Below, piece by piece: positions 26,594 through 35,631 of a DNA stretch of 64,000 nucleotides; positions within the stretch are counted from its first letter, which is position 1, and each line of letters opens with the position of its first letter. Both the position numbers and the translations under genes were made by a program. The notes under the pieces are model-generated. The model did no database searches and was not told the origin of the DNA. It saw only the letters and a list, made by a program, of their open reading frames with translations. The stretch is from assembly GCF_002849655.1 (NCBI RefSeq), contig NZ_PDNW01000018.1, forward strand, positions 1-64,000, given 5' to 3'. Source of the stretch: Pollutimonas subterranea (GTDB taxonomy: Bacteria > Pseudomonadota > Gammaproteobacteria > Burkholderiales > Burkholderiaceae_B).

Positions 26594-28431
26594 GCCACCA
26601 CCACTTCGCGAAACATCCCCGCATCCATATGCAGCATCAGGTGGCAATGCCAGGCCCAGCGCCCAAGCGCATCGGCGGTTACAAGAAAGCTGATACGCTG
26701 AGCCGGTTGCACGGGAATTGTGTGGCGTCGGGCTTGAAACTTCCCGTCCGGCGCTTCCAGCTCACTCCACATGCCGTGCAAGTGCATGGGATGCGTCATC
26801 ATGGTGTCGTTGTGCAATATGACCCGAACCCGTTCGCCGTAACGGAAGTGAACTGGTGTGGATTTTCCGAACTCCACACCGTCGAACGACCACGTATAGC
26901 GTTCCATATTGCCGGTCAGATGAAGCTCGATTTCACGCTCTGCGCCGCGCGGATCCATCGCACCGCCTACGGTGTGCAAGTCCGAGAGTGTGAGCACGCG
27001 CCGGCCGTTATTACGCAGACCGATGCCGGGATCGTCTAGGTTGGTACGCGGCATGTCTACCCGCATATCGGTGCTAGCGGCGTACTCCGTTCTGGCATGG
27101 CGCACCTGGGCACTAGCGCCAGCTTCGGACATCGCGCCGTGGTCCATGCCAGCCATGCCTGCGTGATTCATGCCCTGCATGCTGCCATGGTTCATCCCTG
27201 CCATACCGCCATGGTCCATGCCGCCCATCGAAGATTGGCTGGCCGCGCCATGGCTCATTCCTGCCATGCCCCCACCCATTGAACCCATCATGTCCGCCAT
27301 GGTTAGCCATTGCGCTGGGTCAAGCGCGGGCACAGGCGCTTCGAGCCCGGCACGTGTAGCCAGCGTCCCGCGTGCATATCCCGTGCGATCCATGGCTTGC
27401 GCATAAACGGTGTAAGCATCGTCTTTGGGCTGCACCAAAACATCATAGGTTTCCCCGGGCCCGAACCGGAACTCATCGACGGTCACTGGCTCGACATTTA
27501 CACCATCGGCTTGAACCACGGTCAACTGAAGGCCCGGAATGCGTACATCGTAGAAGGTGTTGGCGGCACCGTTGATAAAACGCAGCCGAACACGTTCACC
27601 TGGTCGAAATAATCCCGTCCAGTTGCCTGCAGGCGTGGTGCCGTTCATCAGATAGGTCAGGACGTTCGCGGACAGGTCGGCCAGATCGGTCGGGCTCATG
27701 CGCATCTCATTCCACATTTTGCGCTTGTCGATGGCCGCTTTCAGGCCCATCTGCGACGCATCTTGGAAGAAATCCACGGCGGTGGGCTGGTTATAGTTGT
27801 AGTAGTCGCCTTGCATCTTGAGCTTGGCTAAGACCCGCATCGGATCTTCGTCGGTCCAGTCAGAGAGTTGAACGACGTACTCGCGATCGGCCCGTATGGG
27901 GTCGGCTTGCGCCGGATCAATAATGATCGCCCCATAGACACCCGTGGCCTCCTGCATGCCCGAGTGCGAGTGATACCAGTAGGTGCCGCTTTGCTGCACT
28001 TTGAACCGATACGTGAACGTTTCACCAGGCGGAATTCCTGTAAAACTAATCCCCGGCACACCATCCATCTGAAACGGCAGGATGATGCCGTGCCAATGGA
28101 TCGAGGTGGTTTCATTCAAGCGGTTCTTGACGCGAATGGTGACCGTATCGCCTTCGCGCCAACGCAAGGTCGGTGCCGGTAGCGCGCCATTGACTGTCGT
28201 CGCCATGCGAGCGTTGCCAGTGAAATTGACGGGCGATTCACCGATCTCCAGATCGAACTCAGTGCCACTCAGCACTGCCGCTGAGCCGGTACTCGTTCCA
28301 TCCGGTCGCACTCCAGCAGCACGAGCAAATGGCGACAGACCAAGCAGCACGCCACCGGCCGCAAGGCCTTGAACAAATCGGCGTCGCGGCATGGTCGGGA
28401 TGGGAACGGCTAGCGTAGTTGGGCGTTTCAC
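26590..28431 (-). CDS. copA: CopA-type periplasmic multicopper oxidase
   Basis: The protein has 613 residues with a GTG start, conserved in the island 2 copy. A twin-arginine signal (MPRRRFVQGLAAG) targets it folded to the periplasm. Copper motifs are HWHG, HSH, HPMHLHG and HCHLMLHMDAGM. A Met-rich insertion of repeated MxGMxHG units covers about residues 380-440. It is the PcoA/CopA copper oxidase that converts Cu(I) to Cu(II). It is the first gene of the minus-strand cop operon, with a cop box 119 bases upstream. Confidence 0.95.
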   Translation of the reverse strand: MKRPTTLAVPIPTMPRRRFVQGLAAGGVLLGLSPFARAAGVRPDGTSTGSAAVLSGTEFDLEIGESPVNFTGNARMATTVNGALPAPTLRWREGDTVTIRVKNRLNETTSIHWHGIILPFQMDGVPGISFTGIPPGETFTYRFKVQQSGTYWYHSHSGMQEATGVYGAIIIDPAQADPIRADREYVVQLSDWTDEDPMRVLAKLKMQGDYYNYNQPTAVDFFQDASQMGLKAAIDKRKMWNEMRMSPTDLADLSANVLTYLMNGTTPAGNWTGLFRPGERVRLRFINGAANTFYDVRIPGLQLTVVQADGVNVEPVTVDEFRFGPGETYDVLVQPKDDAYTVYAQAMDRTGYARGTLATRAGLEAPVPALDPAQWLTMADMMGSMGGGMAGMSHGAASQSSMGGMDHGGMAGMNHGSMQGMNHAGMAGMDHGAMSEAGASAQVRHARTEYAASTDMRVDMPRTNLDDPGIGLRNNGRRVLTLSDLHTVGGAMDPRGAEREIELHLTGNMERYTWSFDGVEFGKSTPVHFRYGERVRVILHNDTMMTHPMHLHGMWSELEAPDGKFQARRHTIPVQPAQRISFLVTADALGRWAWHCHLMLHMDAGMFREVVVA

Positions 28432-28549
28432 GAGTGCATATCCTGTTAATTACGTAATTTTGTCGCCCAGCCTGGTAACTGCATTACCGAAACATTGAGC
28501 GATTATTCGCACTTTACCGAAGTGCATCTGTCGCACCGATGACCTGGAA

Positions 28550-28565
28550 ATTACATTTTTGTAAT
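28550..28565. promoter_or_regulatory. Cop box upstream of copA
   Basis: ATTACATTTTTGTAAT is an imperfect palindrome with conserved half-sites ATTACA and TGTAAT. It lies between copA and the 37-aa membrane protein gene. It is a probable CopR operator because the same 16-base pattern precedes copRS and the other cop genes. Confidence 0.75.
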
Positions 28566-28653
28566 GTGGTGGACATTGGTTCTAATTGGTCGAAGAAGCA
28601 GCAGCCAACGCCCTAATACTCGTGGATCTGGCCGTACTTCTAAATTTTTCACT

Positions 28654-28767
28654 TCAACTACTCATCATCCAGATCATCATGACGCCCATAAAAACGAACG
28701 CCAATACAGCCAGCAGCCCAATTACGGCCAGCGCTAGAACAGCTATTCGTGTGGATTTGATTCCCAT
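28654..28767 (-). CDS. 37-residue single-span membrane protein of the cop island
   Basis: It translates to MGIKSTRIAVLALAVIGLLA and continues through a hydrophobic helix to a Met-rich end (MGVMMIWMMSS). A gene of identical length with the same plan occurs at 51739-51852 in island 2, upstream of the other copA. Conservation of length, helix and C-terminal MMxWMM between diverged islands supports real coding. It is probably an inner-membrane peptide of the copper system; function is unknown. Confidence 0.7.
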   Translation of the reverse strand: MGIKSTRIAVLALAVIGLLAVLAFVFMGVMMIWMMSS

Positions 28768-28781
28768 GGCCTACTCAAGCT

Positions 28782-29066
28782 TCAAAGCGCTTTCTTGTAC
28801 TCCAGTAGATGTGGGTGGACCTCGGTATTAGCCCTTTCCGGCATTGGCATTTGTGCGGATTCACCCTTCTCTGGACCATTATCGTTGTGGCACGACTGCA
28901 TGCCTTTCATCATGAAAACCATCATCAGCGGACAGATCAAGAAGAATAAGAACGGGCTTACTGCAGTAATCCACTCACGGGCAGCAGGCAACGTTGCATA
29001 GGCCACAGCAATTAGCACGACTAGCCCAAGACCGGCTTTGAGCATCGTCTTCATATCGCATTTCAT
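28782..29066 (-). CDS. DUF2933 small membrane protein
   Basis: The protein has 94 residues, with GGAGAG ahead of the ATG. It starts MKCDMKTMLKAG and has two hydrophobic segments, the second being FLFFLICPLMMVFMMKGMQSC. Cys and Met residues flank the helices, fitting a membrane metal-related role, but function is unproven. A paralogue is at 50369-50629. It is transcribed toward the 37-aa gene and copA. Confidence 0.85.
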   Translation of the reverse strand: MKCDMKTMLKAGLGLVVLIAVAYATLPAAREWITAVSPFLFFLICPLMMVFMMKGMQSCHNDNGPEKGESAQMPMPERANTEVHPHLLEYKKAL

Positions 29067-29317
29067 TTTCGGCTCTCCTTGTACTTAACGCTAGCTAGCG
29101 CTCCATGCGAAATTCTAGCGATGAGCCTACTGTACCGATTCCTTGCTGTCAGGCTGATTGCGTGGGCATTACATCTCTGTCATCTGTGGAAAAAGAGCTC
29201 GGGAAGCAAGAGATTTGTTGCCATATGTACAAAGCGCTCGCATTGCTTCACTGGCGCTATCCTGCCTGAGACAAAGCGTTTTTTATTTACAACGTCCAGC
29301 AAAAACCACCGTATCGG

Positions 29318-29348
29318 TTGACATTGCCACTATGGGAACGTTTAAGCT
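29318..29348 (+). promoter_or_regulatory. MerR/CueR-type promoter of copZ
   Basis: TTGACA (29318-29323) and TAAGCT (29343-29348) are separated by 19 bases, the long spacer typical of MerR-family activated promoters. The spacer holds a dyad-like CCACTATGGGAA. Transcription runs into copZ at 29388. No MerR-family gene is in the window, so the activator would act from elsewhere. Confidence 0.65.
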
Positions 29349-29387
29349 GCAGTATTCGATTTGATGAGTAACGAAGAGAGGAAAGCA

Positions 29388-29588
29388 ATGCTTCAGTTTG
29401 AAGTGAACGATATGACCTGTGGGCACTGCGTCGGTGCTGTCACTGCGGCCGTCAAGAGGGTCGCGCCCGAAGCTGTTGTTGCTATTGACTTGCCCCAGCA
29501 TTGCGTGCGCGTGGAAGGCGTTTGCGACGCAGGGGCCGTAGAACTGGCGATCCGCGAGGCGGGCTACAGTCCATCGCGCAAAGCTTAA
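29388..29588 (+). CDS. copZ: CopZ-like cytoplasmic copper chaperone (HMA domain)
   Basis: The protein has 66 residues from MLQFEVNDMTCGHCV, with AGAGGAAAG ahead; the upstream in-frame ATG adds nine residues without homology. A single ferredoxin-like HMA domain carries MTCGHC near the N-terminus. It would deliver Cu(I) to the P-type ATPase. It is transcribed from its own CueR-type promoter and not with the CopR-controlled genes. Confidence 0.93.
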   Translation: MLQFEVNDMTCGHCVGAVTAAVKRVAPEAVVAIDLPQHCVRVEGVCDAGAVELAIREAGYSPSRKA

Positions 29589-29670
29589 AAGGCCAGGTGC
29601 AGTGGTACACGCTGGCCCTGATTGATCGTTTGCCCACTTTATAGAGCAGCAGTTCTGTAGTGCGGGTCGC

Positions 29671-30006
29671 TTAGGCCATTTGCGCCATCCGCCTGCACTC
29701 TTCGGCACACTTGCGGCAAGCCTCGGCGCAGCGCTGGCAGTGATCCATTTGATGCTTGGCGCATTCATCTCCGCACGCTTGGCAAACATCAGCGCACAGG
29801 CGACAAAGCGCCTGGGCGAATTCACTGCCCCTGGCCATATAACTGGCCGCCAAGCGGCAAATTTGTGCGCAATCCATATCCAGCTTTATGCAGCGCGCCA
29901 TGCTTTTGACGTCTTGTTCCGCAAGGCACGAAGCAGCACAGTGGTCGCACTCTGTGGCGCAGGCATAGCAAGCGTCGATGCACGATTGAAACTTTTCATG
30001 AGGCAT
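29671..30006 (-). CDS. Cys-rich four-helix copper storage protein (Csp-like)
   Basis: The protein has 111 residues from MPHEKFQSC with nineteen cysteines, mostly in CxxxC spacing along predicted helices (CIDACYACATECDHC, CADVCQACGDEC). This is the pattern of Csp1/Csp3-like four-helix bundles that store many Cu(I) ions. No signal peptide is evident, so it is probably cytosolic (Csp3-like). Fragments of the same gene occur at 17027 and 49678. Confidence 0.9.
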   Translation of the reverse strand: MPHEKFQSCIDACYACATECDHCAASCLAEQDVKSMARCIKLDMDCAQICRLAASYMARGSEFAQALCRLCADVCQACGDECAKHQMDHCQRCAEACRKCAEECRRMAQMA

Positions 30007-30167
30007 ATTGGATCTCCAACGAGGTTGAGGTGTGGTTGTTACGTGGCTTGCTTTGCGAAACCACAACCTTTACTTAGCAATTCGAATGCCGTAAACGCAG
30101 CAGTTTGCTCCTAAAAGTCTCGATTTTCGTGCGATCTGCGTTTTATACGCGATGACTCCGGACTAAT

Positions 30168-30183
30168 ATTACAATTTTGTAAT
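30168..30183. promoter_or_regulatory. Cop box between csp and copR
   Basis: ATTACAATTTTGTAAT is a near-perfect palindrome, identical to the site at 62298-62313. It lies 112 bases upstream of copR and 162 bases from the divergent csp gene, so CopR could autoregulate and control both. Confidence 0.78.
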
Positions 30184-30294
30184 CCTAGCGTCATGTTCGT
30201 GTCAGCACCATCGCACTACAGTTTAATAATTGAGATCAGGTTGAAGAGACCATTCTTTTTATTGCGGTCCTAAGAGGCTTACAGGAATAACCCC

Positions 30295-30978
30295 ATGAAA
30301 TTGCTCGTGGTCGAAGATGAAATCAAAACGGGTGATTACGTGCGCCAAGGGCTCGTGGAGTCCGGCTTCGTCGTGGATCTCGCGCGCACCGGATTGGATG
30401 GCCACCACCTTGCCCTGACGGGTTCGTACGATCTAATTATCCTTGACGTCATGCTGCCAGACGTGGATGGCTGGCGAATCGTGCAAGCATTGCGCGATGC
30501 CAAGTCGTCTACGCCGGTGCTCTTTTTAACTGCCCGGGATAGCGTAGAAGATCGGGTCAAGGGGCTGGAGCTGGGCGCCGACGATTACTTGGTAAAACCC
30601 TTCGCTTTTTCAGAACTTCTGGCACGGGTCCGCACTTTGTTGCGACGAGGCTCCGCCCCTGCCTTTCAAGACCAACTACAGATAGCCGATCTCGTGCTCG
30701 ATATTCCACGGCGTCGGGCTCAGCGGCAGAATGTGCGCATTAATCTGACAAACAAGGAGTTCGCCCTGTTGGAGCTCTTGGTACGCCGGCAAGGCGAAGT
30801 GCTGCCACGTTCATTGATCGCCTCCCAGGTATGGGATATGAACTTTGACAGCGACACCAATGTCATCGATGTGGCAATCCGGCGCCTACGTGCCAAAATT
30901 GATGACGACTATGACCCTAAGCTTATCCATACGGTGCGCGGCATGGGCTATATGCTCGATGTGACCCTTCCCGAATAG
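30295..30978 (+). CDS. copR: CopR/CusR-family copper response regulator
   Basis: The protein has 227 residues. The receiver domain has acidic VEDE near the start and phospho-acceptor D51 in [10 protein letters not shown]. An OmpR-type winged helix follows, with [25 protein letters not shown] as its core ([15 protein letters not shown] is typical of the CusR/CopR/PcoR branch). It should bind the ATTACA-N4-TGTAAT boxes. copS begins 3 bases after the stop. A close paralogue is at 48703-49386. Confidence 0.95.
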   Translation: MKLLVVEDEIKTGDYVRQGLVESGFVVDLARTGLDGHHLALTGSYDLIILDVMLPDVDGWRIVQALRDAKSSTPVLFLTARDSVEDRVKGLELGADDYLVKPFAFSELLARVRTLLRRGSAPAFQDQLQIADLVLDIPRRRAQRQNVRINLTNKEFALLELLVRRQGEVLPRSLIASQVWDMNFDSDTNVIDVAIRRLRAKIDDDYDPKLIHTVRGMGYMLDVTLPE

Positions 30979-30981
30979 TTA

Positions 30982-32388
30982 ATGAAAACTCGGCCGGCAT
31001 CTCTAGCTGTACGTCTTACCGTTTCCATTGGGGCGGTCATAACAGTCGTACTACTCACATTCGGCTGGATCGTTGAACGATCGATCAACGATCATTTCGT
31101 CCAACAAGACGTGGACGAACTCAATGCCGTCGTCCAGGCATTGAAACATACACTGGCAACGCTACCGCCCAACATAGCGCCTGGAGAGTTGAACGAGCGG
31201 TTTGCCAATGCCGTGTCAGGCCACCATAACGCTGAATATCGCATCTCTTCGGAAGATGGCGTCCAGATTTATGCTTCGCCAGGATCGAACCTGGATAGGT
31301 TTGCCAGAATTGCTCGACCTGTAGAAAACATCACAATTGAAACAGTTGGCATATGGAAAGATCAAGGAGCGACATTTCGAGGGGCCGTACTACGAACCTC
31401 AGCTGACAACTTGCCCGGGTCGAGCAAACTGACCATCGCTGTGGCGACCGGCATTAACTTCCACCTGCATTATTTGGAAAGCTTCCGAACCTACCTTCGA
31501 ATCATCACGGTCGCCGCCTGCCTGATCGCGATTCTGGCCACTTGGCTCGCAGTGCATCAAGGCCATGCACCGATACGGCGTATCAGTCGCGAAATCCGGA
31601 AAATCAGGTCCGATCAACTGCATATAAGGTTGCAGCCAGAAGCCGTTCCTGCTGAACTGATAGAGCTCGCCACTTCTTTCAATGGAATGCTTGATCGACT
31701 TGAGGCTGTCTTTCGTCGTTTGTCCGATTTTTCAGGCGATATTGCGCACGAGCTCCGTACCCCCATTACAAACCTAAAAACTCAGACCGAGGTGGCGTTG
31801 TCCCAGTCCAGGACTATGGAACAGTACCGCGAAATTCTGTACTCCAACCTGGAAGAGTATGAGCGCATGGCCAAAATGGTCAGCGATATGCTGTTTCTGG
31901 CGCAAGCGGACAACAACTTGCTTAAACCGGAACTCGTCAAGATCGAGCTCGAGTCCGAGATACGTATCCTTTTCGACTACTTTGGTGCTTGGGCCGAAGA
32001 GCGCCAGGTGGACTTAGAGGTCATCGGCGAGCAGGTTTGCATCCTAGGGGACAGGCTGATGGTCCGCCGAGCATTGAGCAATTTATTATCGAACGCTATT
32101 CGCTATACGCCGGTTGGGAATGCAGTCAGCGTCACACTTCAGGCAGGGCCGAACACAGCGACAGTACGGGTCGAGAATCCTGGACCCATTATTCCCGCCG
32201 AACACATAGATCGTATCTTTGAAAGGTTCTATCGAACTGACGCCTCACGTCAACGCAGCGGAGAGGGAGCTGGTCTTGGCTTGGCGATAGCAAGGTCGAT
32301 TGTCGAGGCTCATGGCGGCACGATCCACGCCAGTTCCACTATTCAAGCAAATGTTTTCGAGATTAACTTACCATCGATCCTCTGCTGA
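30982..32388 (+). CDS. copS: CopS/CusS-family copper sensor histidine kinase
   Basis: The protein has 468 residues. There are two membrane segments (about residues 12-32 and 165-188) around a periplasmic sensor domain. HAMP follows, then an H-box with phosphoryl-accepting H256 in IAHELRTPITN, then N and G boxes (NLLSNAIRYTP, GEGAGLGLAI). It senses periplasmic copper and phosphorylates CopR. It is the last gene of island 1. Confidence 0.95.
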   Translation: MKTRPASLAVRLTVSIGAVITVVLLTFGWIVERSINDHFVQQDVDELNAVVQALKHTLATLPPNIAPGELNERFANAVSGHHNAEYRISSEDGVQIYASPGSNLDRFARIARPVENITIETVGIWKDQGATFRGAVLRTSADNLPGSSKLTIAVATGINFHLHYLESFRTYLRIITVAACLIAILATWLAVHQGHAPIRRISREIRKIRSDQLHIRLQPEAVPAELIELATSFNGMLDRLEAVFRRLSDFSGDIAHELRTPITNLKTQTEVALSQSRTMEQYREILYSNLEEYERMAKMVSDMLFLAQADNNLLKPELVKIELESEIRILFDYFGAWAEERQVDLEVIGEQVCILGDRLMVRRALSNLLSNAIRYTPVGNAVSVTLQAGPNTATVRVENPGPIIPAEHIDRIFERFYRTDASRQRSGEGAGLGLAIARSIVEAHGGTIHASSTIQANVFEINLPSILC

Positions 32389-32899
32389 GAAATCGATACC
32401 TTCCTACGACGCGCACTGGACCTAACCACTAATCTCGCATGCGAGGAAGTAAACCGAAAGCTGCTGATGTTTTCGGCAGATTAACTATTCCGGATTCAAC
32501 CGACAACTCGATTGGACGGAAACTGTCAAACAATCGTCAACCGCATAGTGAACTAAACCACCTTTACAGCGCAACTAACGGAACATAAGTGCTTGATTGC
32601 TAAGATAGAGCGCATGTAAAGCGGCTTCATAATAAGGAATAGCAATCCGAAAGCCTCTGTGGCTCCTGCTTTTTTGCGCCACTTACTCTGCCCAAACGTG
32701 ACATTGGTTGCGTGTGCTGAGCCAGATATCCAGCATCCGGGTGAGCTACTTTCTGACCATCAATGGTCTCCATCTCCTACTTCCTGAGCACGGAAAACAG
32801 AGGTTTTCTGAACAGATGTAAGTGGTGCACTCTCCCTTCGTGAAAGCCGTTTGCGAGTGTTAACATAGGCGTCAATTTTTCAATGTCCTGGATGCGTCC
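32389..32899. other. Gap between copper island 1 and the defence block
   Basis: 511 bases with no gene that I can support. It contains a weak AGCC/GGCT stem followed by a T-run near 32655-32680, which could terminate copRS. No terminal repeat or attachment-like sequence was recognised. Confidence 0.35.
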
Positions 32900-33472
32900 A
32901 TGAATCAACGCATAGGATACGCCCGCGTATCGACCGATGATCAGCATCTAGACCTGCAGCGCGGGGCGCTCCAGCAGGCTGGATGCGGCGTGATCTACGA
33001 GGAAGCGGCCAGCGGGAAGAATACAGCGCGGCCAGAGCTTGAGCAGTGCCGCAAGGCGCTACGGTCAGGAGATACCTTGGTGGTGTGGCGGCTGGATCGA
33101 CTCGGGCGCAGCCTGCCCGACTTGGTGCAGATCGTGGCCGACCTTGAGCAGCGAGGCATCGGCTTCGAAAGCCTGACGGAGAAGATTGAAACAGGCAGTG
33201 CAGCGGGCAAGCTGGTTTTCCATGTGTTCGCGGCACTAGCGGAATTTGAACGTGGCTTGATCCGTGAGCGCACGCATGCTGGTTTGGCTGCAACGCGTGC
33301 CCGAGGCCGGGCCGGTGGCCGAAAGCCGAAGCTGGACGAGCAGCAGGTTAGAGAGATCAAAGCCCTGCTGCGTGATCCCGATGTTCAGGTCGCGGACGTG
33401 GCCCGCCGCTATGGCGTATCTCGAACCACGATTTACAAGCATTGCGGCGTAGTGCAACCGCGTCATCAATAG
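32900..33472 (+). CDS. Serine recombinase (resolvase/invertase family)
   Basis: The protein has 190 residues. The catalytic serine lies in GYARVSTDDQ; conserved WRLDRLGRSLPDL and FAALAEFERGLIRERT follow, and a C-terminal Hin-type helix-turn-helix ends the protein (VADVARRYGVSRTTIYKH). It is a DNA resolvase or invertase and differs clearly from the Tn21 TnpR at 14596. It precedes mod by 29 bases on the same strand, so it may be a module component or a leftover of the insertion that brought the restriction system. Confidence 0.93.
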   Translation: MNQRIGYARVSTDDQHLDLQRGALQQAGCGVIYEEAASGKNTARPELEQCRKALRSGDTLVVWRLDRLGRSLPDLVQIVADLEQRGIGFESLTEKIETGSAAGKLVFHVFAALAEFERGLIRERTHAGLAATRARGRAGGRKPKLDEQQVREIKALLRDPDVQVADVARRYGVSRTTIYKHCGVVQPRHQ

Positions 33473-33501
33473 CGAAGATACAAAAGAGAGAAAGAATTCC
33501 C

Positions 33502-35628
33502 GTGTCCAGACTGACTGAATTAATTGCCAAGGCAAAAGCCAAAGACCCGGCGTTAGGGGCCGAGTTGGATCGAGAGTTCAAGTTCCTGTCGTCACGTCTT
33601 CCCTTCGGGCTGAACTTCGAGCGGCATAGCCCGGAAGCGGTCGAACTGCCCTTGCGGCCAATGCGCAAGGGCGACAAGGTGCGCGTACTGCCGGAGCGTG
33701 GTTCTACCAAAAAGGGCGATCAGAGGCTGTGGCAGGTGAAAATCATTCACAAAGCTAGGAAGACGGCTGTCTTGGAGTTGCTGGGCGCGGCAGAGGTCGA
33801 AACGCAGACAGTGGCGCTGGATGATCTGGTGGTGGTGGCCGAGTTCCGCGACACGATTTATCCGGGCCTGATCAGTACCGGCAAGGTGCTGCGTGGTAGC
33901 GACAAGCCGTGCCACACCGTCATCAATGGCGAGAACTACCACGTCCTCAAGGCATTGACCTACACCCATCGAGGCAAGGTGGACGCCATCTATATTGACC
34001 CGCCTTACAACACCGGGGCGAAGGACTGGAAGTACAACAACGATTACGTTGAAGGTGACGACCTGTACCGGCACAGCAAATGGCTTGCCATGATGGAGCG
34101 GCGCCTACTGGTGGCCAAGGAGCTGTTGAATCCGGCAGATTCCGTGCTGATCGTCACGATTGATGAGAAGGAGTACCTGCGGCTGGGGCTGCTGCTGGAG
34201 CAGGTTTTCCCTGAGGCGCGTCGCCAGATGGTGACCGTCGTTATTAATCCGAACGGCGTTGCTCGAGTTGCAGAGCTCGCACGCGTCGAGGAATACGCCT
34301 TTTTTTGTTTCTTCGGTAAGGCGACTCCAGCGAGACTGATTGACCCTCTGCTGGGTGAGCAGGAACAGAGCGCACGAAAGCAGAAGGTCCGCTGGGAATG
34401 GCTTATGCGTGGAGGCTCTAATTCTCGACGCATAGACCGGCCGAACTTGTTCTATCCAATCTATATTGATCCAAGCGCTAAGCGAATCGTAAAGATTGGC
34501 CAGCCTATTCCACTTGGTATCGACCCCGGTTCAGTTTCCGACGAGCCTGACTTACAAACTTTGTGGCCCATCCGTGCCAGCGGTGTAGAGGCGAATTGGC
34601 GCACTTCGCCCGAGTATCTGCAGGAACTCCTCAAACTGGGGTATGCCAAGCTCGGCGCATATGACTCAACGACCGGACGATGGTCAATTCTGTATCTCGG
34701 AAAGGCTCAGATTCAACGCATCGAGCGTGGTGAACTTACCGTGTCTGGTCGCGAATCAGATGGAGCAGTTATCGTTGACATGGGTGAGGGTGGGCGTCGT
34801 CGATTCCCGAAAACTGTGTGGAATCGATCCGCGCACTCTGCAGGCGAGTTCGGATCGCGAATGCTTAGGGCACTCATCCCCGGCCGGGACTTCCCTTTTC
34901 CGAAGTCACTATACGCTGTTGAAGATGCTCTTCGAGCGGTTGTCGAGCATAAGCCAGAAGCCGTAATTCTGGATTTCTTCTCCGGTTCAGGAACGACTGT
35001 GCACGCCGTCATGCGCCTCAACAAGCAAGATGGTGGCCAGCGCCAGTGCATTAGTGTCACCAACAACGAAGTTGGTGCAGACGAGCAGAAGGCATTGCGC
35101 GGGCAAGGTTTGCGTCCCGGCGATTCTGCCTGGGAAAAGCTTGGCATCTGCGACTACATCACCAAACTCCGCGTTGCCGCCGCCATTACAGGCAAAACGC
35201 CGGATGGTGAGCCGATCAAGGGTGATTACAAGTTCACCGATGAGTTTCCGATGGCCGAAGGCTTCGAGGAAAACGCCGAGTTCTTCACTCTGACCTATGA
35301 AACCCCGGTGTCGGTCAGTTACAACCTGGCGTTCAACCGGATTGCGCCGTTGCTGTGGCTGCGAGCCGGAGCGCGAGGCAGTCGCATAGACAAGCTGCCA
35401 AGCGATGGTTGGGCGGTGGCCGATGCCTATGGATTGCTCAGCAATGTGGATGCAGCCACACCCTTTATCAAGGCGCTGGCCAAGGTCGATGGAATTCGTA
35501 TTGCCTATATCGTCACCGACGACGACCGCCGCTTCCAGGCCATTGCCAAGCGTTTGCCTGATGGCGTTGAGCCAGTGCGCCTGTACGAATCGTATCTCAC
35601 CAACTTCAGCTTCACTAACGGGGAATAA
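33502..35628 (+). CDS. Type III restriction-modification methyltransferase (Mod)
   Basis: The protein has 708 residues from a GTG start preceded by AGAGAGAAAG; an in-frame ATG at 33442 overlaps the recombinase gene. Motif IV DPPYNTG (D166-G172) precedes motif I DFFSGSGTT (D491-T499), the order of beta-class adenine-N6 methyltransferases. The long intermediate region would hold the target recognition domain. It methylates one strand of a short asymmetric site and is needed by Res for recognition. The res gene starts 3 bases after the stop. Confidence 0.9.
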   Translation: MSRLTELIAKAKAKDPALGAELDREFKFLSSRLPFGLNFERHSPEAVELPLRPMRKGDKVRVLPERGSTKKGDQRLWQVKIIHKARKTAVLELLGAAEVETQTVALDDLVVVAEFRDTIYPGLISTGKVLRGSDKPCHTVINGENYHVLKALTYTHRGKVDAIYIDPPYNTGAKDWKYNNDYVEGDDLYRHSKWLAMMERRLLVAKELLNPADSVLIVTIDEKEYLRLGLLLEQVFPEARRQMVTVVINPNGVARVAELARVEEYAFFCFFGKATPARLIDPLLGEQEQSARKQKVRWEWLMRGGSNSRRIDRPNLFYPIYIDPSAKRIVKIGQPIPLGIDPGSVSDEPDLQTLWPIRASGVEANWRTSPEYLQELLKLGYAKLGAYDSTTGRWSILYLGKAQIQRIERGELTVSGRESDGAVIVDMGEGGRRRFPKTVWNRSAHSAGEFGSRMLRALIPGRDFPFPKSLYAVEDALRAVVEHKPEAVILDFFSGSGTTVHAVMRLNKQDGGQRQCISVTNNEVGADEQKALRGQGLRPGDSAWEKLGICDYITKLRVAAAITGKTPDGEPIKGDYKFTDEFPMAEGFEENAEFFTLTYETPVSVSYNLAFNRIAPLLWLRAGARGSRIDKLPSDGWAVADAYGLLSNVDAATPFIKALAKVDGIRIAYIVTDDDRRFQAIAKRLPDGVEPVRLYESYLTNFSFTNGE

Positions 35629-35631
35629 CGG